From assembly GCF_019357415.1 (NCBI RefSeq), contig NZ_CP048410.1, positions 1,769,001 through 1,833,000 of the forward strand: DNA of 64,000 nt, read 5' to 3'. Below are positions 35,002 to 44,133 of this stretch, one piece after another (the stretch's first letter is position 1; the number at the start of each line of letters is the position of its first letter). The translations under genes and the position numbers were made by a program. The stretch comes from Gramella sp. MT6. Its GTDB lineage: Bacteria; Bacteroidota; Bacteroidia; Flavobacteriales; Flavobacteriaceae. A model generated the notes under the pieces. It was not told where the DNA came from. It saw nothing but the letters and a program-made list of their open reading frames with translations, and did not search any database.

Positions 35002-35559
35002 TTAATTCCAGTAGATCATAAAATATTTAATCTTGGCATCATCAGGGATCTGGGACGCCATGATCTTACTGTCTGTATCGTATCTTAGATTGGTGGGTAA
35101 TTGATTTTTATCGATAGTAATATAGGCGTTGATCTCATCAATAAATACAACCGCAGAATTTATGGTATTCTCTATTCTTGAGATATTATAATTCTCAACG
35201 ATATCTTTAAAAGTGCTCTTTACGGTAAGACCGTTTTTGGTTTCATACCTGGGATCAAGGATTCTTATATAGCCTATGGTGCTTGTAGAATCGAATTCCT
35301 GTAAAGGCTCCAGGCTTAACAATGCTTCTCCATCCTGGCTGTAAATTTTAATTTCATCTGTAGATCTGAATTCCTGGGGTCCGCTGGTTTGACGAACAAT
35401 GCTGTCATTTTTAAAAATAGAATCTAATTGATTGATCCGGATTTCCTTTTTTAAAGGACCTACCTGGGTGGATGAAATAAGAAATGGATTTTCTTCATCG
35501 CTTGTACAGGATGAGATACTTACACATAGACCTAGAATTAATAAAGCTTTTTTGTACAT
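35002..35559 (-). CDS. hypothetical lipoprotein, 185 aa
   Basis: The N-terminus is a lipoprotein signal peptide with lipobox SISSC (Cys18), followed by TSDEENPF. The mature part is acidic, with alternating beta-prone stretches (TIGYIRILDPRYETKNGL, SAVVFIDEINAYITID) and no recognised domain. It begins 17 bases after the stop of the HerA-like gene on the same strand, so the two may form an operon, though a functional link is not evident. Localisation to the periplasm or outer membrane is inferred. Confidence 0.7.
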   Translation of the reverse strand: MYKKALLILGLCVSISSCTSDEENPFLISSTQVGPLKKEIRINQLDSIFKNDSIVRQTSGPQEFRSTDEIKIYSQDGEALLSLEPLQEFDSTSTIGYIRILDPRYETKNGLTVKSTFKDIVENYNISRIENTINSAVVFIDEINAYITIDKNQLPTNLRYDTDSKIMASQIPDDAKIKYFMIYWN

Positions 35560-35576
35560 ATTAGATTGAGTAGTTT

Positions 35577-37130
35577 TTATTTTAAAAATTTATTCAGAAT
35601 GCCTAATACTCCACGAATAAAGGTTGCGCTGGTAAGCACTTTTATTACCGCACCTTCGGTGCTGCTAGTTCGACGCCGGGAGCTTGTTTTTGTTACTTCT
35701 TTTCTTTCCTTTTTCGCCTTTTCCTGAGCTTCAGTCCTTTCGGCGATTTCAATTTTTTTATTCAGTATTTCGTAAGCACTTTCCCGGTCTATTTGTCCAT
35801 TGTATTTTGAAACTAACTGGGACTCATTTATAAGCCTGTCCAGTTCGGTCTCGGTAAGTACATCCATACGACTCATGGGGGCTCTTAGCATTGTGGCAAC
35901 CAAGGGTGATGGTCTTCCTTTTTCATCCAGAGCCGATACTAAAGCTTCACCTATACCTAACGCTGTAAGCATATTTTTGGTATCGTAAAATTCAGAAACA
36001 GGATAATTTTCAGCGGCAAGTTTTATGGCCTTTCTGTCTTTCGCAGTAAAAGCTCTTAGTGCATGCTGTATCTTTAATCCTAATTGTCCCAGAACTTCCT
36101 CGGGAACGTCTGCCGGATTTTGGGTTACAAAATAAATTCCCACTCCTTTAGACCGGATTAATTTTACAATGCTTTCTATTTGATCGAGCAAGGCATCTGA
36201 TGCTTCTTCAAAAATTAGATGTGCCTCATCTATGAACATTACCAGTTCTGGTTTGTCCATATCTCCTTTTTCCGGAAAGGTAGTATAGATCTCTGCCAGC
36301 AGGCTGAGCATAAATGTCGAAAAAAGTTTCGGTCGGTCCTGGATATCGGTTAACCTTAGAATGTTTACAAAGCCTTTTCCTTCTTCAGTTTTACGAAGCA
36401 GGTCTTTTACATCGAAAGACCTTTCTCCAAAGAACAGGTCTGCGCCTTGTTGTTCCAGGGCCACGATCTTTCTTAGAATAGCTCCTGTAGAAGCTTTGGA
36501 GATCCTTCCGTAATTTTCTTCGAATTCTTCCTCGCCCTCTTCGGTAGAATATTGTATGATCTTTTTAAGGTCTTTCAGGTCTAATAGCGGAAGATGATTG
36601 TCGTCGCAATACTTGAAGATGATCGCCAGGATCCCTGTTTGAGTTGAAGTAAGGTCCAAAATTCTTGAAAGAAGTACAGGTCCAAATTCGCTCACAGTAG
36701 CCCGAAGTCTTATTCCTCTTTGATCTGAAAGCGTAAGTATCTCTGCCGGGGAGTTTTTTGGACTGAAAGGAAAATCGAGTTTTGCATGCCTTTCATTTAT
36801 GAAAGCTGCACCTTCGGATGCCTTAGCTATCCCGCTAAGATCCCCTTTTACATCCATTAAAAGAACAGGAACTCCTTTTTCAGATAGATTTTCAGCTATT
36901 ATCTGAAGGGTTTTAGATTTTCCGGTTCCGGTAGCCCCGGCGATCAGGCCATGGCGATTCATTGTTTTTAAGGGGATTTTTACAGAAGCCTGGGAATGTA
37001 CATTCCCATTAAGCATTCCGGCACCCAGATAAATATAATCACCTTTGGTGGTGTATCCCTTCTGAATCTCTTCAACAAATTGCGCCGCTTTGTCCATTAA
37101 TGCTAAGTTATTATAAAATTGATAATCCAA
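35577..37130 (-). CDS. HerA-like P-loop ATPase (DUF853/YjgR family)
   Basis: A 517-residue ATPase. Walker A GATGTGKS is at 65-72, Walker B is MFIDEAHLIF, and VKLIRSKGVGIYFVTQNPADVP is the family's sensor region. The C-terminus is a basic helical tail ending FIRGVLGILNKFLK. Members resemble FtsK/HerA translocases but their cellular role is unsettled; a role in DNA or conjugation-like pumping is possible. No NurA nuclease gene lies beside it. A minus-strand TATATTTA (37179-37186) may be its -7 box. Confidence 0.9.
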   Translation of the reverse strand: MDYQFYNNLALMDKAAQFVEEIQKGYTTKGDYIYLGAGMLNGNVHSQASVKIPLKTMNRHGLIAGATGTGKSKTLQIIAENLSEKGVPVLLMDVKGDLSGIAKASEGAAFINERHAKLDFPFSPKNSPAEILTLSDQRGIRLRATVSEFGPVLLSRILDLTSTQTGILAIIFKYCDDNHLPLLDLKDLKKIIQYSTEEGEEEFEENYGRISKASTGAILRKIVALEQQGADLFFGERSFDVKDLLRKTEEGKGFVNILRLTDIQDRPKLFSTFMLSLLAEIYTTFPEKGDMDKPELVMFIDEAHLIFEEASDALLDQIESIVKLIRSKGVGIYFVTQNPADVPEEVLGQLGLKIQHALRAFTAKDRKAIKLAAENYPVSEFYDTKNMLTALGIGEALVSALDEKGRPSPLVATMLRAPMSRMDVLTETELDRLINESQLVSKYNGQIDRESAYEILNKKIEIAERTEAQEKAKKERKEVTKTSSRRRTSSTEGAVIKVLTSATFIRGVLGILNKFLK

Positions 37131-37240
37131 AAGAAGAAATTAGGCTCTGTCTCCTGAAATCTTAAAATTGTTTAAATTTAAATATAGGCTTACTTTTATA
37201 AATATCCATTTAAACTTTTGCACTAACCAACGATCCCTAT

Positions 37241-38377
37241 ATGCGTAAAATACTATTTTTCCCTGTTATCATTTTTTTGATTCAAAGCTGTAGCCTTCAG
37301 AATAATGTCCTTAAACAGGTTTCAAAATCTAATGATACCGCGCTATCAGAAGTTTTTAAGAATCCTGAAAAATATGAGGTTCAGATCATTTATTCCAGAA
37401 TTATCCAAAAGGAGGGAGAAACCACATTTAAAGATTATAAGTATCGCGTGGAGCCTGAAGCTTATTTCTATCCTGCCAGTACGGTGAAACTTCCGGTTGC
37501 GGTATTAAGTCTGGAAAAGATAAATGAACTAAATAAAAAAGGCATCAAAATAGATAAACATACCCCATATCATTTGGTAAATGATTCTATTGAACATACG
37601 ATCGCTGAAGATATTGATGCGATTTTTGCAGTGAGCGATAATAATGCCTATAATCGTCTTTTCGAATTCCTGGGTCAGGATTATATTAATTCCAGGCTGC
37701 GAGCTAAAGGTCTTGCTCCAATCAGGATCTCACACCGGTTTTCGGGTGAGGGTTCAGCAGCTACGCAAACAAGGCAATTGGTCTTTGATACTGAAAAAGG
37801 AGAATACAAATTACCAATTACCAATAATCAACCGGCAGATTCCTTAAGGATATATAACGTAATTAAAGGGAAAGGGTATATCAAAGATGGAGAAAAGATA
37901 AATGAGCCGTTTAGTTTTGAGCTCAAGAATTATTTCCCAATCGAAACTCAGCATAACCTAATGAAAAGGCTGTTTTTTCCGGAAACTTTTGAGGAGAGTA
38001 AAACTTTTCAGCTTACTAATCAGGATGAAGATTTCCTGAAAGATGCCATGTCAAGATTACCCAGGGAACTGGATTATGATGAAACCGAATATTATGACAG
38101 CTATGGTAAATTCTTTATGTATGGCGATTCAAAAGAGAAAATTCCTTCTAATGTGAAGATATATAATAAAGTTGGCTATGCCTATGGAACCCTTACCGAA
38201 ACTGCCTATATAAAAGATATTGAAAATGACATTGAATTCCTTATTTCAGCTACTCTTCTGGTAAATGAAAACGGAATTTTCAATGATAACGATTATGAAT
38301 ATGACGAAATAGGTATACCATTTCTGGCAGAACTGGGACGAGAAATATATAAGTCTGAATTAGAAAGGAAAAAATAA
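37241..38377 (+). CDS. serine hydrolase of the class A beta-lactamase fold (lipoprotein)
   Basis: A 378-residue protein with signal peptide and lipobox IQSC (Cys17). The motif STVK (80-83, Ser80) follows YFYPA, then SDN in FAVSDNNAYNR, then KVG in IYNKVGYAYGTLTE at the place of the usual KTG triad. The fold is that of class A beta-lactamases, but the long C-terminal part and lipid anchor suggest a housekeeping hydrolase rather than an antibiotic resistance enzyme. It lies near LdcA and DacB, consistent with peptidoglycan work. Activity is unproven. Confidence 0.8.
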   Translation: MRKILFFPVIIFLIQSCSLQNNVLKQVSKSNDTALSEVFKNPEKYEVQIIYSRIIQKEGETTFKDYKYRVEPEAYFYPASTVKLPVAVLSLEKINELNKKGIKIDKHTPYHLVNDSIEHTIAEDIDAIFAVSDNNAYNRLFEFLGQDYINSRLRAKGLAPIRISHRFSGEGSAATQTRQLVFDTEKGEYKLPITNNQPADSLRIYNVIKGKGYIKDGEKINEPFSFELKNYFPIETQHNLMKRLFFPETFEESKTFQLTNQDEDFLKDAMSRLPRELDYDETEYYDSYGKFFMYGDSKEKIPSNVKIYNKVGYAYGTLTETAYIKDIENDIEFLISATLLVNENGIFNDNDYEYDEIGIPFLAELGREIYKSELERKK

Positions 38378-38395
38378 AATCAGGGGAGTCAAAGT

Positions 38396-38450
38396 ATAAT
38401 TCAGGATTCAGGACCTGGTAATAAATAATAGACTCTGAACCCTGAATTAT
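38396..38450. repeat. long inverted repeat between convergent genes
   Basis: ATAATTCAGG (38396-38405) pairs with CCTGAATTAT (38441-38450); after one mismatch TTCAG (38407-38411) pairs with CTGAA (38435-38439), leaving a 23-base loop. There is no T-tract but the region lies between two gene ends, so it may terminate or protect both messages. Confidence 0.6.
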
Positions 38451-38453
38451 TCA

Positions 38454-39509
38454 TTATTTCACTGCCGGATTTAATAACTGAATTGTTCCGGCGTTAGCAT
38501 CCATTTCCGCTTCTATCCCGTTTGGAATGGTCACATTATCATCAATATGACCTATCATTGCTCCGGAATATGCAGGAATGTTCAAAGGCTTAATAAAATG
38601 ATCTATTACTTCTTCCATGGTCAATGAACCATAACCACTACCACCGGGGTCGCAATCTGTGCATTTACCGAATACAAATCCGCTGATCTCATTAAACACT
38701 CCGGCGAGATATAACTGAGTCATCATTCTATCTACTGCATAGATCTTTTCACCCACATCTTCAAGGTACAGGATCTTACCTTTCCAGTCTGTAGGGAAAT
38801 ATTCAGAACCCATGATTCCCGTGAGAACAGATAGGTTACCTCCTAAAAGCTGTCCTTTAGTTGTGCCTTCATGTATGGTCCTGATCCTGTTTTTGGTTTG
38901 TACCAATTCATCTCCTTTATTTACTGGATTTTCATATTTGATGGCTTCTTTATCGAAAAGCAAACGTTTTAGATAATCTGCGCTAAAGGAATTCCAGGTT
39001 GAAACAGCCACCGGGCCATGAAAGGTAACCAGTCCTGTCTTTGCGTAAATAGCCATATGTAGGGCAGTGATGTCACTATATCCAATAAAAATTTTCGGAT
39101 TCTTCTTAATGGCCTCATAGTCCAGTTTATCCAAAATCCTGGCAGCACCTGAACCTCCTCTTAAGGCGATCACTGCCTTGATAGAATCATCCCGAAACAT
39201 ATCGTTGAATTCCTCGGCTCTTTCTTCATCGGTACCCGCGAGATGTCCGTACCGGTTTCTTGTATTTTGGCCAAATTTGACCTTTAGGCCCATGGCTTCG
39301 AAAGACTCCTTCGCGATCTCGTAAGGCTCAGATTCAAAAATGGCACTGGCCGGGCTAACGATACCTATGGTGTCTCCTTCCTGGAGCGCTTCAGGAATAA
39401 TCTTGTCTGTAGTGGTTATAGAATTCCCAGGAGAGCCAATAGAGGTTGGATCTAGTGGGAGTAAAAGTCCGCCGATACCTATATTTCTTATAAATTTTCT
39501 TCTTTGCAT
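38454..39509 (-). CDS. ldcA: LD-carboxypeptidase, S66 family
   Basis: A 351-residue peptidase of the type that removes terminal D-Ala from tetrapeptides during murein recycling. The N-terminus looks like a twin-arginine signal (MQRRKFIRNIGIGGLLLPLD), suggesting periplasmic export. GDTIGIVSPAS opens the S66 domain; the nucleophile is Ser145 in GYSDITAL; a late GHIDDNVTIPNG provides the catalytic His. E. coli LdcA is cytoplasmic, so the signal peptide is notable. dacB lies 15 bases upstream on the same strand, implying an operon of cell wall enzymes. Confidence 0.87.
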   Translation of the reverse strand: MQRRKFIRNIGIGGLLLPLDPTSIGSPGNSITTTDKIIPEALQEGDTIGIVSPASAIFESEPYEIAKESFEAMGLKVKFGQNTRNRYGHLAGTDEERAEEFNDMFRDDSIKAVIALRGGSGAARILDKLDYEAIKKNPKIFIGYSDITALHMAIYAKTGLVTFHGPVAVSTWNSFSADYLKRLLFDKEAIKYENPVNKGDELVQTKNRIRTIHEGTTKGQLLGGNLSVLTGIMGSEYFPTDWKGKILYLEDVGEKIYAVDRMMTQLYLAGVFNEISGFVFGKCTDCDPGGSGYGSLTMEEVIDHFIKPLNIPAYSGAMIGHIDDNVTIPNGIEAEMDANAGTIQLLNPAVK

Positions 39510-39524
39510 TATTGTGGGTCTGAT

Positions 39525-40892
39525 TTAATAATTATCTCTGATCCTTTCCATAATTCTGGTCATGCCTTGCTTTAATTCTGAAGTAGGAACAGTATAATTG
39601 CTGTTCATGAAGCTAAAAATAAGAATTCTACCGCTTTTGGTGACCAGGAATCCGCTCAGGCTATGATTATTTCTTAGAGTTCCCGTCTTCGCATAAATAT
39701 ATGGAGTCTCAGCTTTATAGTAATTCTTTAAGGTTCCTGATTCTCCTCCAACAGCCAATATTTTGAATAGTTTTTCAACCGGCATTTCTTTTTCGATCTT
39801 TTGTATCAGTTTTACCATAGACCGCGGAGTAAAGAGATTGTATCTGGAAAGTCCAGACCCGTCATACCACATAGGTTCATCAGGCAGGTCTTTCAGATAA
39901 GTTTCTTTCATATGATCTATAGCGATGCTGGTTTTTAGGGAATCTGAAACTTTATCAGCAGCCATAAGAAGGATCTGTTCCGCGATAAAATTATCACTAA
40001 CCTGCATCATTTGTTTGTATATACTATCTGCAGGGACACTATAAATGGTTTGATCAAAATTGAGTTCTTTAATGTCGCCGGTATAGACCTTCACGGTATC
40101 CTGGATAGTATCTGAAATTATTTCGGTGATAAGTTTATTCGAAAAATGAAAGGGAATATGTTGAGTGAAATCTCCTGTTCTTTTAAACTCCTGAAATTCC
40201 ATTTTATTAGAAGCAATATCCCGTTGGGTATACTTATTAGTTGGGTCTGTTGGTTTTACGGGACTAATGGAATCTTTAAAACTTTGAGGTTTTACTGAAG
40301 AGGGGCTTGAACTGCCTTCTTCAAATTTCACTTCGATCAGATTGCCATAAATGGGGAGATCAATTTTTTCCGCGGAATAATAAGAATCATAATCATCCCA
40401 GGCCCACCCGGGACCCAATCTCTTCTCTTTGTGAATAGGCGGGGCATAAAATAACTTCTTTCCACTATCCTTTAAAAAGTTTAAAACGTTTGATTCCGGA
40501 AGATCAGGGTTCAGAAATGAAGGATCTCCAGTTCCTTTAAAGATCAAACTATCTCCTTTTATAGTGTACTTAAGCCCTGGAATAGAATCATCAAGAATTT
40601 TTAAGCCCGTATATAAGGAAAACAGCTTGGTGTTCGACGCAGGTGTAAAGTATTTATCTGCATTGTGGGCATATAGCATTTTATCTGAAACAGGATCATA
40701 AAGAGCAAATCCTGCAAAGCCTTTTTTAAATTCTGGAGCCTCGTAGAAATCTTTTTCAATTTTTTTATTCGTTTTTTTTATTGCCGAACAAGAGGTTATT
40801 AATAGCGTAGCCAGGGCTAAAATTAAAGCTAGATTAACATTTGTTGATCTAATTTTCAGCTTTATAGGGTTTTTGGAATATTCATGGAACAT
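39525..40892 (-). CDS. dacB: D-alanyl-D-alanine carboxypeptidase/endopeptidase (PBP4, S13)
   Basis: A 455-residue low-molecular-mass penicillin-binding protein. The long N-terminal region ends in a lipobox ATLLITSC (Cys35), so it is probably lipid-anchored in the periplasm. Active-site motifs are SNTK (86-89, Ser86), SDN in MQVSDNFIAEQ, and KTGT in IYAKTGTLRNN. It trims or cleaves D-Ala cross-links. It is followed by ldcA in the same direction and divergent from susC. The first 20 residues are unusually polar for a signal peptide; no internal Met offers a shorter start. Confidence 0.88.
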   Translation of the reverse strand: MFHEYSKNPIKLKIRSTNVNLALILALATLLITSCSAIKKTNKKIEKDFYEAPEFKKGFAGFALYDPVSDKMLYAHNADKYFTPASNTKLFSLYTGLKILDDSIPGLKYTIKGDSLIFKGTGDPSFLNPDLPESNVLNFLKDSGKKLFYAPPIHKEKRLGPGWAWDDYDSYYSAEKIDLPIYGNLIEVKFEEGSSSPSSVKPQSFKDSISPVKPTDPTNKYTQRDIASNKMEFQEFKRTGDFTQHIPFHFSNKLITEIISDTIQDTVKVYTGDIKELNFDQTIYSVPADSIYKQMMQVSDNFIAEQILLMAADKVSDSLKTSIAIDHMKETYLKDLPDEPMWYDGSGLSRYNLFTPRSMVKLIQKIEKEMPVEKLFKILAVGGESGTLKNYYKAETPYIYAKTGTLRNNHSLSGFLVTKSGRILIFSFMNSNYTVPTSELKQGMTRIMERIRDNY

Positions 40893-41028
40893 GTTAAAAA
40901 CGTAGGTTTTAATTACTATTGTTGAAAGATAGTTGATAATAGTTAAATATTTTAATAAGATAGTGAACTTTTATAAAATTAGATATCTTATATTTAAACT
41001 TCATTCACAATTAATTAACAAATAAGGT

Positions 41029-44000
41029 ATGAAATTAAAAACTACGTTAATAGCCATTCTGGCTGTTTTTCAATTTGCATCCTTGTTAGCACAGCAAAGT
41101 TCTGTTAGTGGTTTAGTAACCGAATCTGATTCTGGTGAACCATTATTTGGAGTAAATGTGCTGATTAAAGGTACGAATCGGGGTACAATCACCAATTCAG
41201 ACGGTACTTATCAAATAGATGTAGCACCGGGAGAAGTCCTGGTTTTCTCATCTGTAGGATTTGAAACAAAGGAAATTTCCTATACAGGGCAATCAACCCT
41301 TGATGTAACTTTGGTAGAAGACCTGGAAAGTCTGGATGAGGTTGTTGTGACTTCCTTTGGTATTGAACAGGAAAAGAAGTCCCTGGGTTATGCGGTACAG
41401 GAAATAGGCTCGGAAGAGATCACTAAAACGAAACAGCAAAACCTGGTAAGTGCCTTACAAGGACAGGCTGCAGGGGTTCAGGTTACGAATTCTGGGGGAG
41501 CGCCCGGTATGAGTGCCAGGATCATTATTCGTGGGGTGAACTCATTAGATCCAAATGCAGATAACCAGCCGTTATTTGTAATAGACGGGGTGCCAATCGA
41601 TAACTCTACGGTGGAATCTGCTGGGACACCACGTGGTCTTTCCAACAGGGCTGCAGATATCAATCCAAATGATATTGAATCTCTAAACATTCTAAAAGGT
41701 GCCGCCGCAACTGCACTATATGGTGTAAGAGCAGCAAATGGAGCGGTAATCATTACCACTAAAAAAGGTAAAGCAGGGAGAGTTCGTATTAATTTGAATA
41801 GCTCAGTAGGTTTTGATGAGATCAATCAATATCCGGATTTTCAGGAAACTTATGGTCAGGGGTTTTCAGGGGTATACGATCCTAATTCATTCTGGCCTAA
41901 CTGGGGACCTTCCATGGAAGAGATTAATCAAATAGATCCAAACGTAAGATTTTATGATATCTGGTCTGATGCCATGAGAAAAGGTATGCAGTATGATAAT
42001 AACGTAAGCATTTCTGGAGGTAGTGAAAATGCGACTTTTTACGGTTCCATAGGGAAACTTGATCAGGAAGGGGTTATTCCTTTTAGTGACTGGGGAAGGA
42101 CTTCAGCAAAATTAAGTGGTGAAGTGAAATTTAGTGAAAAGTTCAAGTTTTCAGGAAATATCAACTACAGTGTTTCAGGTGGTAATCGTGTTCCTCACGA
42201 TCGTTTCATGGAACGTCTGGTATACTGGGCGCCGAATCATGATGTTGAAGATTATATAAATCCTGATGGGACCATGAAGACCTATCAGAATACCAACCCT
42301 ATCTATGATGCCCGCTTCAGTACTTTTGAAGATGAGGTAAATAGAACAGTCGGGAATTTAAGATTTACCTATAGTCCGGTAGAGTGGTTAGACCTTACCT
42401 ATTTAATAGGAACGGATTTTTATAGTGATAGAAGAACCGAGATCACTCCGGGTCCTCTAGGAATAGATGGAGAAGTTCCTTTAAGTAGCACAGGGTTCAT
42501 TAGAGAAACCAGGATTAATAGTCGAGATATCAACTCTAACTTTTTCGTGACCTTCAAAAATGACTGGACCGAAAAATTTAATACAACCCTGCGTGTAGGT
42601 AATGATATCTTCGAAAGAGATTATGAAAGACTGGATGCCACAGGAGAGAATTTTGTGATTCCAGAATTTTATGATCTTAGTTATGCCAGCCAGATCTCTA
42701 CTTCTCAGGATAAAAGAAAGAGAAGACTTGTAGGATTGTATGGAGATCTAATGCTTAACTACGACGAGATGATCTTCCTTAACGTTACGGCGAGAAATGA
42801 CTGGACATCTACTCTTCCAATCGGGAACAATTCCTTTTTCTACCCATCGGTGAATCTTGGTTATGTATTTACTGAAAGTTTTGAGCAGCCAGATTGGTTT
42901 ACTTTTGGTAAATTAAGAGGTTCCTGGGCGCAGGTAGGTAAGGATACAGATCCGTATCTAATTGGGCAGACTTATTCATCACCATCTATTTATCCGTTAG
43001 GAGGGCAGGTAGGATTTACAAGATTCAGCCAGTTTGGGGATCTTGAATTAAAACCTGAAAAAACCACAGCGATAGAATTTGGTACAGATCTTAGATTTTT
43101 TGAGAACAGGTTAGGTATAGATGTAACCTGGTATAAATCTAATAGTAAAGATCAGATCATTCCGGTTCCTGTAAGTGAGAGCGCAGGATTCTCAACTTTC
43201 GTTACTAATGCGGGAGAAATTGAGAACCGCGGATGGGAATTTATTTTAAGAGGGACCCCTGTGCAAAGCGAAGATTTTAGATGGGATGTTTCTTTCAATG
43301 CTTCCTATAACAGGAACGAAGTTAAGAGTATTAGAGAAGGGATTGAAGAGATCGTAGTTGGTAGCCAGTTTGGTTATGGAGGTTCTTCAGTAACCATTAA
43401 ATTGCTTGAAGGTGAGCCGTACGGGAACATTTTTGGAACGAGCTATTCCAGGTTTGGTGCAGATGAGAACAGTATCTATTTAAATGAAGGTCTTCCTATT
43501 ATTGTTGGAGAAAATGGGTTCCCTTCCCGAAACAGCTCTCAACTGGTTCTGGGAAATACCACTCCAAAATGGATTGGAGGTTTAAAGAACGACTTTACCT
43601 TTAAAGGTTTTGATTTCTCTTTCCTTATCGATTTTAGAGCAGGAGTAGATCAATATAACCAATATGATAACTTCTTCTCTGCATTCGGTATTGCAGAATA
43701 CACTTTAAATAGAAATGAGACTATTGTGTTTGATGGTGTACTTGCAGACGGATCTCCAAACACCCAGTCTGTATGGCTAGGTCAGGGAGTAGGACCAGAT
43801 GGTAGAGATTACGGTGCTGGTTTCTATAGAAATACCTACCGTACGGTAAGTGAGAACTTTGTGCAGGATGCGGCTTTCATTAAACTAAGAAACCTTACCC
43901 TTGGATATAATTTCCAGGAAAATGTATTGAAAGTATTGCCATTTGAATCGGCAAGAATTTCTGTAGCTGCAAATAACATTATTCTTTATACTCCCTGGGA

Positions 44001-44115
44001 TGGATTTGATCCGGAATCATTCAGCTCAGGTGCAGGAGGAAATGCAACTGGTTTAACAGGACTTGGTTACCCGGGTGTTCGAAGCTATTTCTTTACCCTA
44101 AACCTTGGACTTTAA
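41029..44115 (+). CDS. SusC/RagA-family TonB-dependent outer-membrane transporter
   Basis: A 1028-residue porin with a signal peptide (ending LLAQQ), a carboxypeptidase-regulatory-like domain (about 25-105, SGEPLFGVNVLIKGTNRG), a TonB box region (LDEVVVTSFGIEQ), a plug (LQGQAAGVQVTNSGGAP, IIIRGVNSL) and a 22-strand barrel ending in YFFTLNLGL. Such proteins import nutrients that a SusD lipoprotein captures. The substrate is unknown: no glycan-degrading enzymes are near, while an amidase and a peptidase follow, which hints at peptides or cell wall fragments. susD follows at once. Confidence 0.94.
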   Translation: MKLKTTLIAILAVFQFASLLAQQSSVSGLVTESDSGEPLFGVNVLIKGTNRGTITNSDGTYQIDVAPGEVLVFSSVGFETKEISYTGQSTLDVTLVEDLESLDEVVVTSFGIEQEKKSLGYAVQEIGSEEITKTKQQNLVSALQGQAAGVQVTNSGGAPGMSARIIIRGVNSLDPNADNQPLFVIDGVPIDNSTVESAGTPRGLSNRAADINPNDIESLNILKGAAATALYGVRAANGAVIITTKKGKAGRVRINLNSSVGFDEINQYPDFQETYGQGFSGVYDPNSFWPNWGPSMEEINQIDPNVRFYDIWSDAMRKGMQYDNNVSISGGSENATFYGSIGKLDQEGVIPFSDWGRTSAKLSGEVKFSEKFKFSGNINYSVSGGNRVPHDRFMERLVYWAPNHDVEDYINPDGTMKTYQNTNPIYDARFSTFEDEVNRTVGNLRFTYSPVEWLDLTYLIGTDFYSDRRTEITPGPLGIDGEVPLSSTGFIRETRINSRDINSNFFVTFKNDWTEKFNTTLRVGNDIFERDYERLDATGENFVIPEFYDLSYASQISTSQDKRKRRLVGLYGDLMLNYDEMIFLNVTARNDWTSTLPIGNNSFFYPSVNLGYVFTESFEQPDWFTFGKLRGSWAQVGKDTDPYLIGQTYSSPSIYPLGGQVGFTRFSQFGDLELKPEKTTAIEFGTDLRFFENRLGIDVTWYKSNSKDQIIPVPVSESAGFSTFVTNAGEIENRGWEFILRGTPVQSEDFRWDVSFNASYNRNEVKSIREGIEEIVVGSQFGYGGSSVTIKLLEGEPYGNIFGTSYSRFGADENSIYLNEGLPIIVGENGFPSRNSSQLVLGNTTPKWIGGLKNDFTFKGFDFSFLIDFRAGVDQYNQYDNFFSAFGIAEYTLNRNETIVFDGVLADGSPNTQSVWLGQGVGPDGRDYGAGFYRNTYRTVSENFVQDAAFIKLRNLTLGYNFQENVLKVLPFESARISVAANNIILYTPWDGFDPESFSSGAGGNATGLTGLGYPGVRSYFFTLNLGL

Positions 44116-44133
44116 AATTTAAAAATTTTGGAT

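Noticed and set aside
37241..38377. Loss of the KTG triad (KVG) in the serine hydrolase as evidence of inactivity
   Set aside because: The SxxK and SDN motifs are intact, and KVGxAYG-like variants seem common in related Bacteroidota proteins, so inactivity cannot be claimed.
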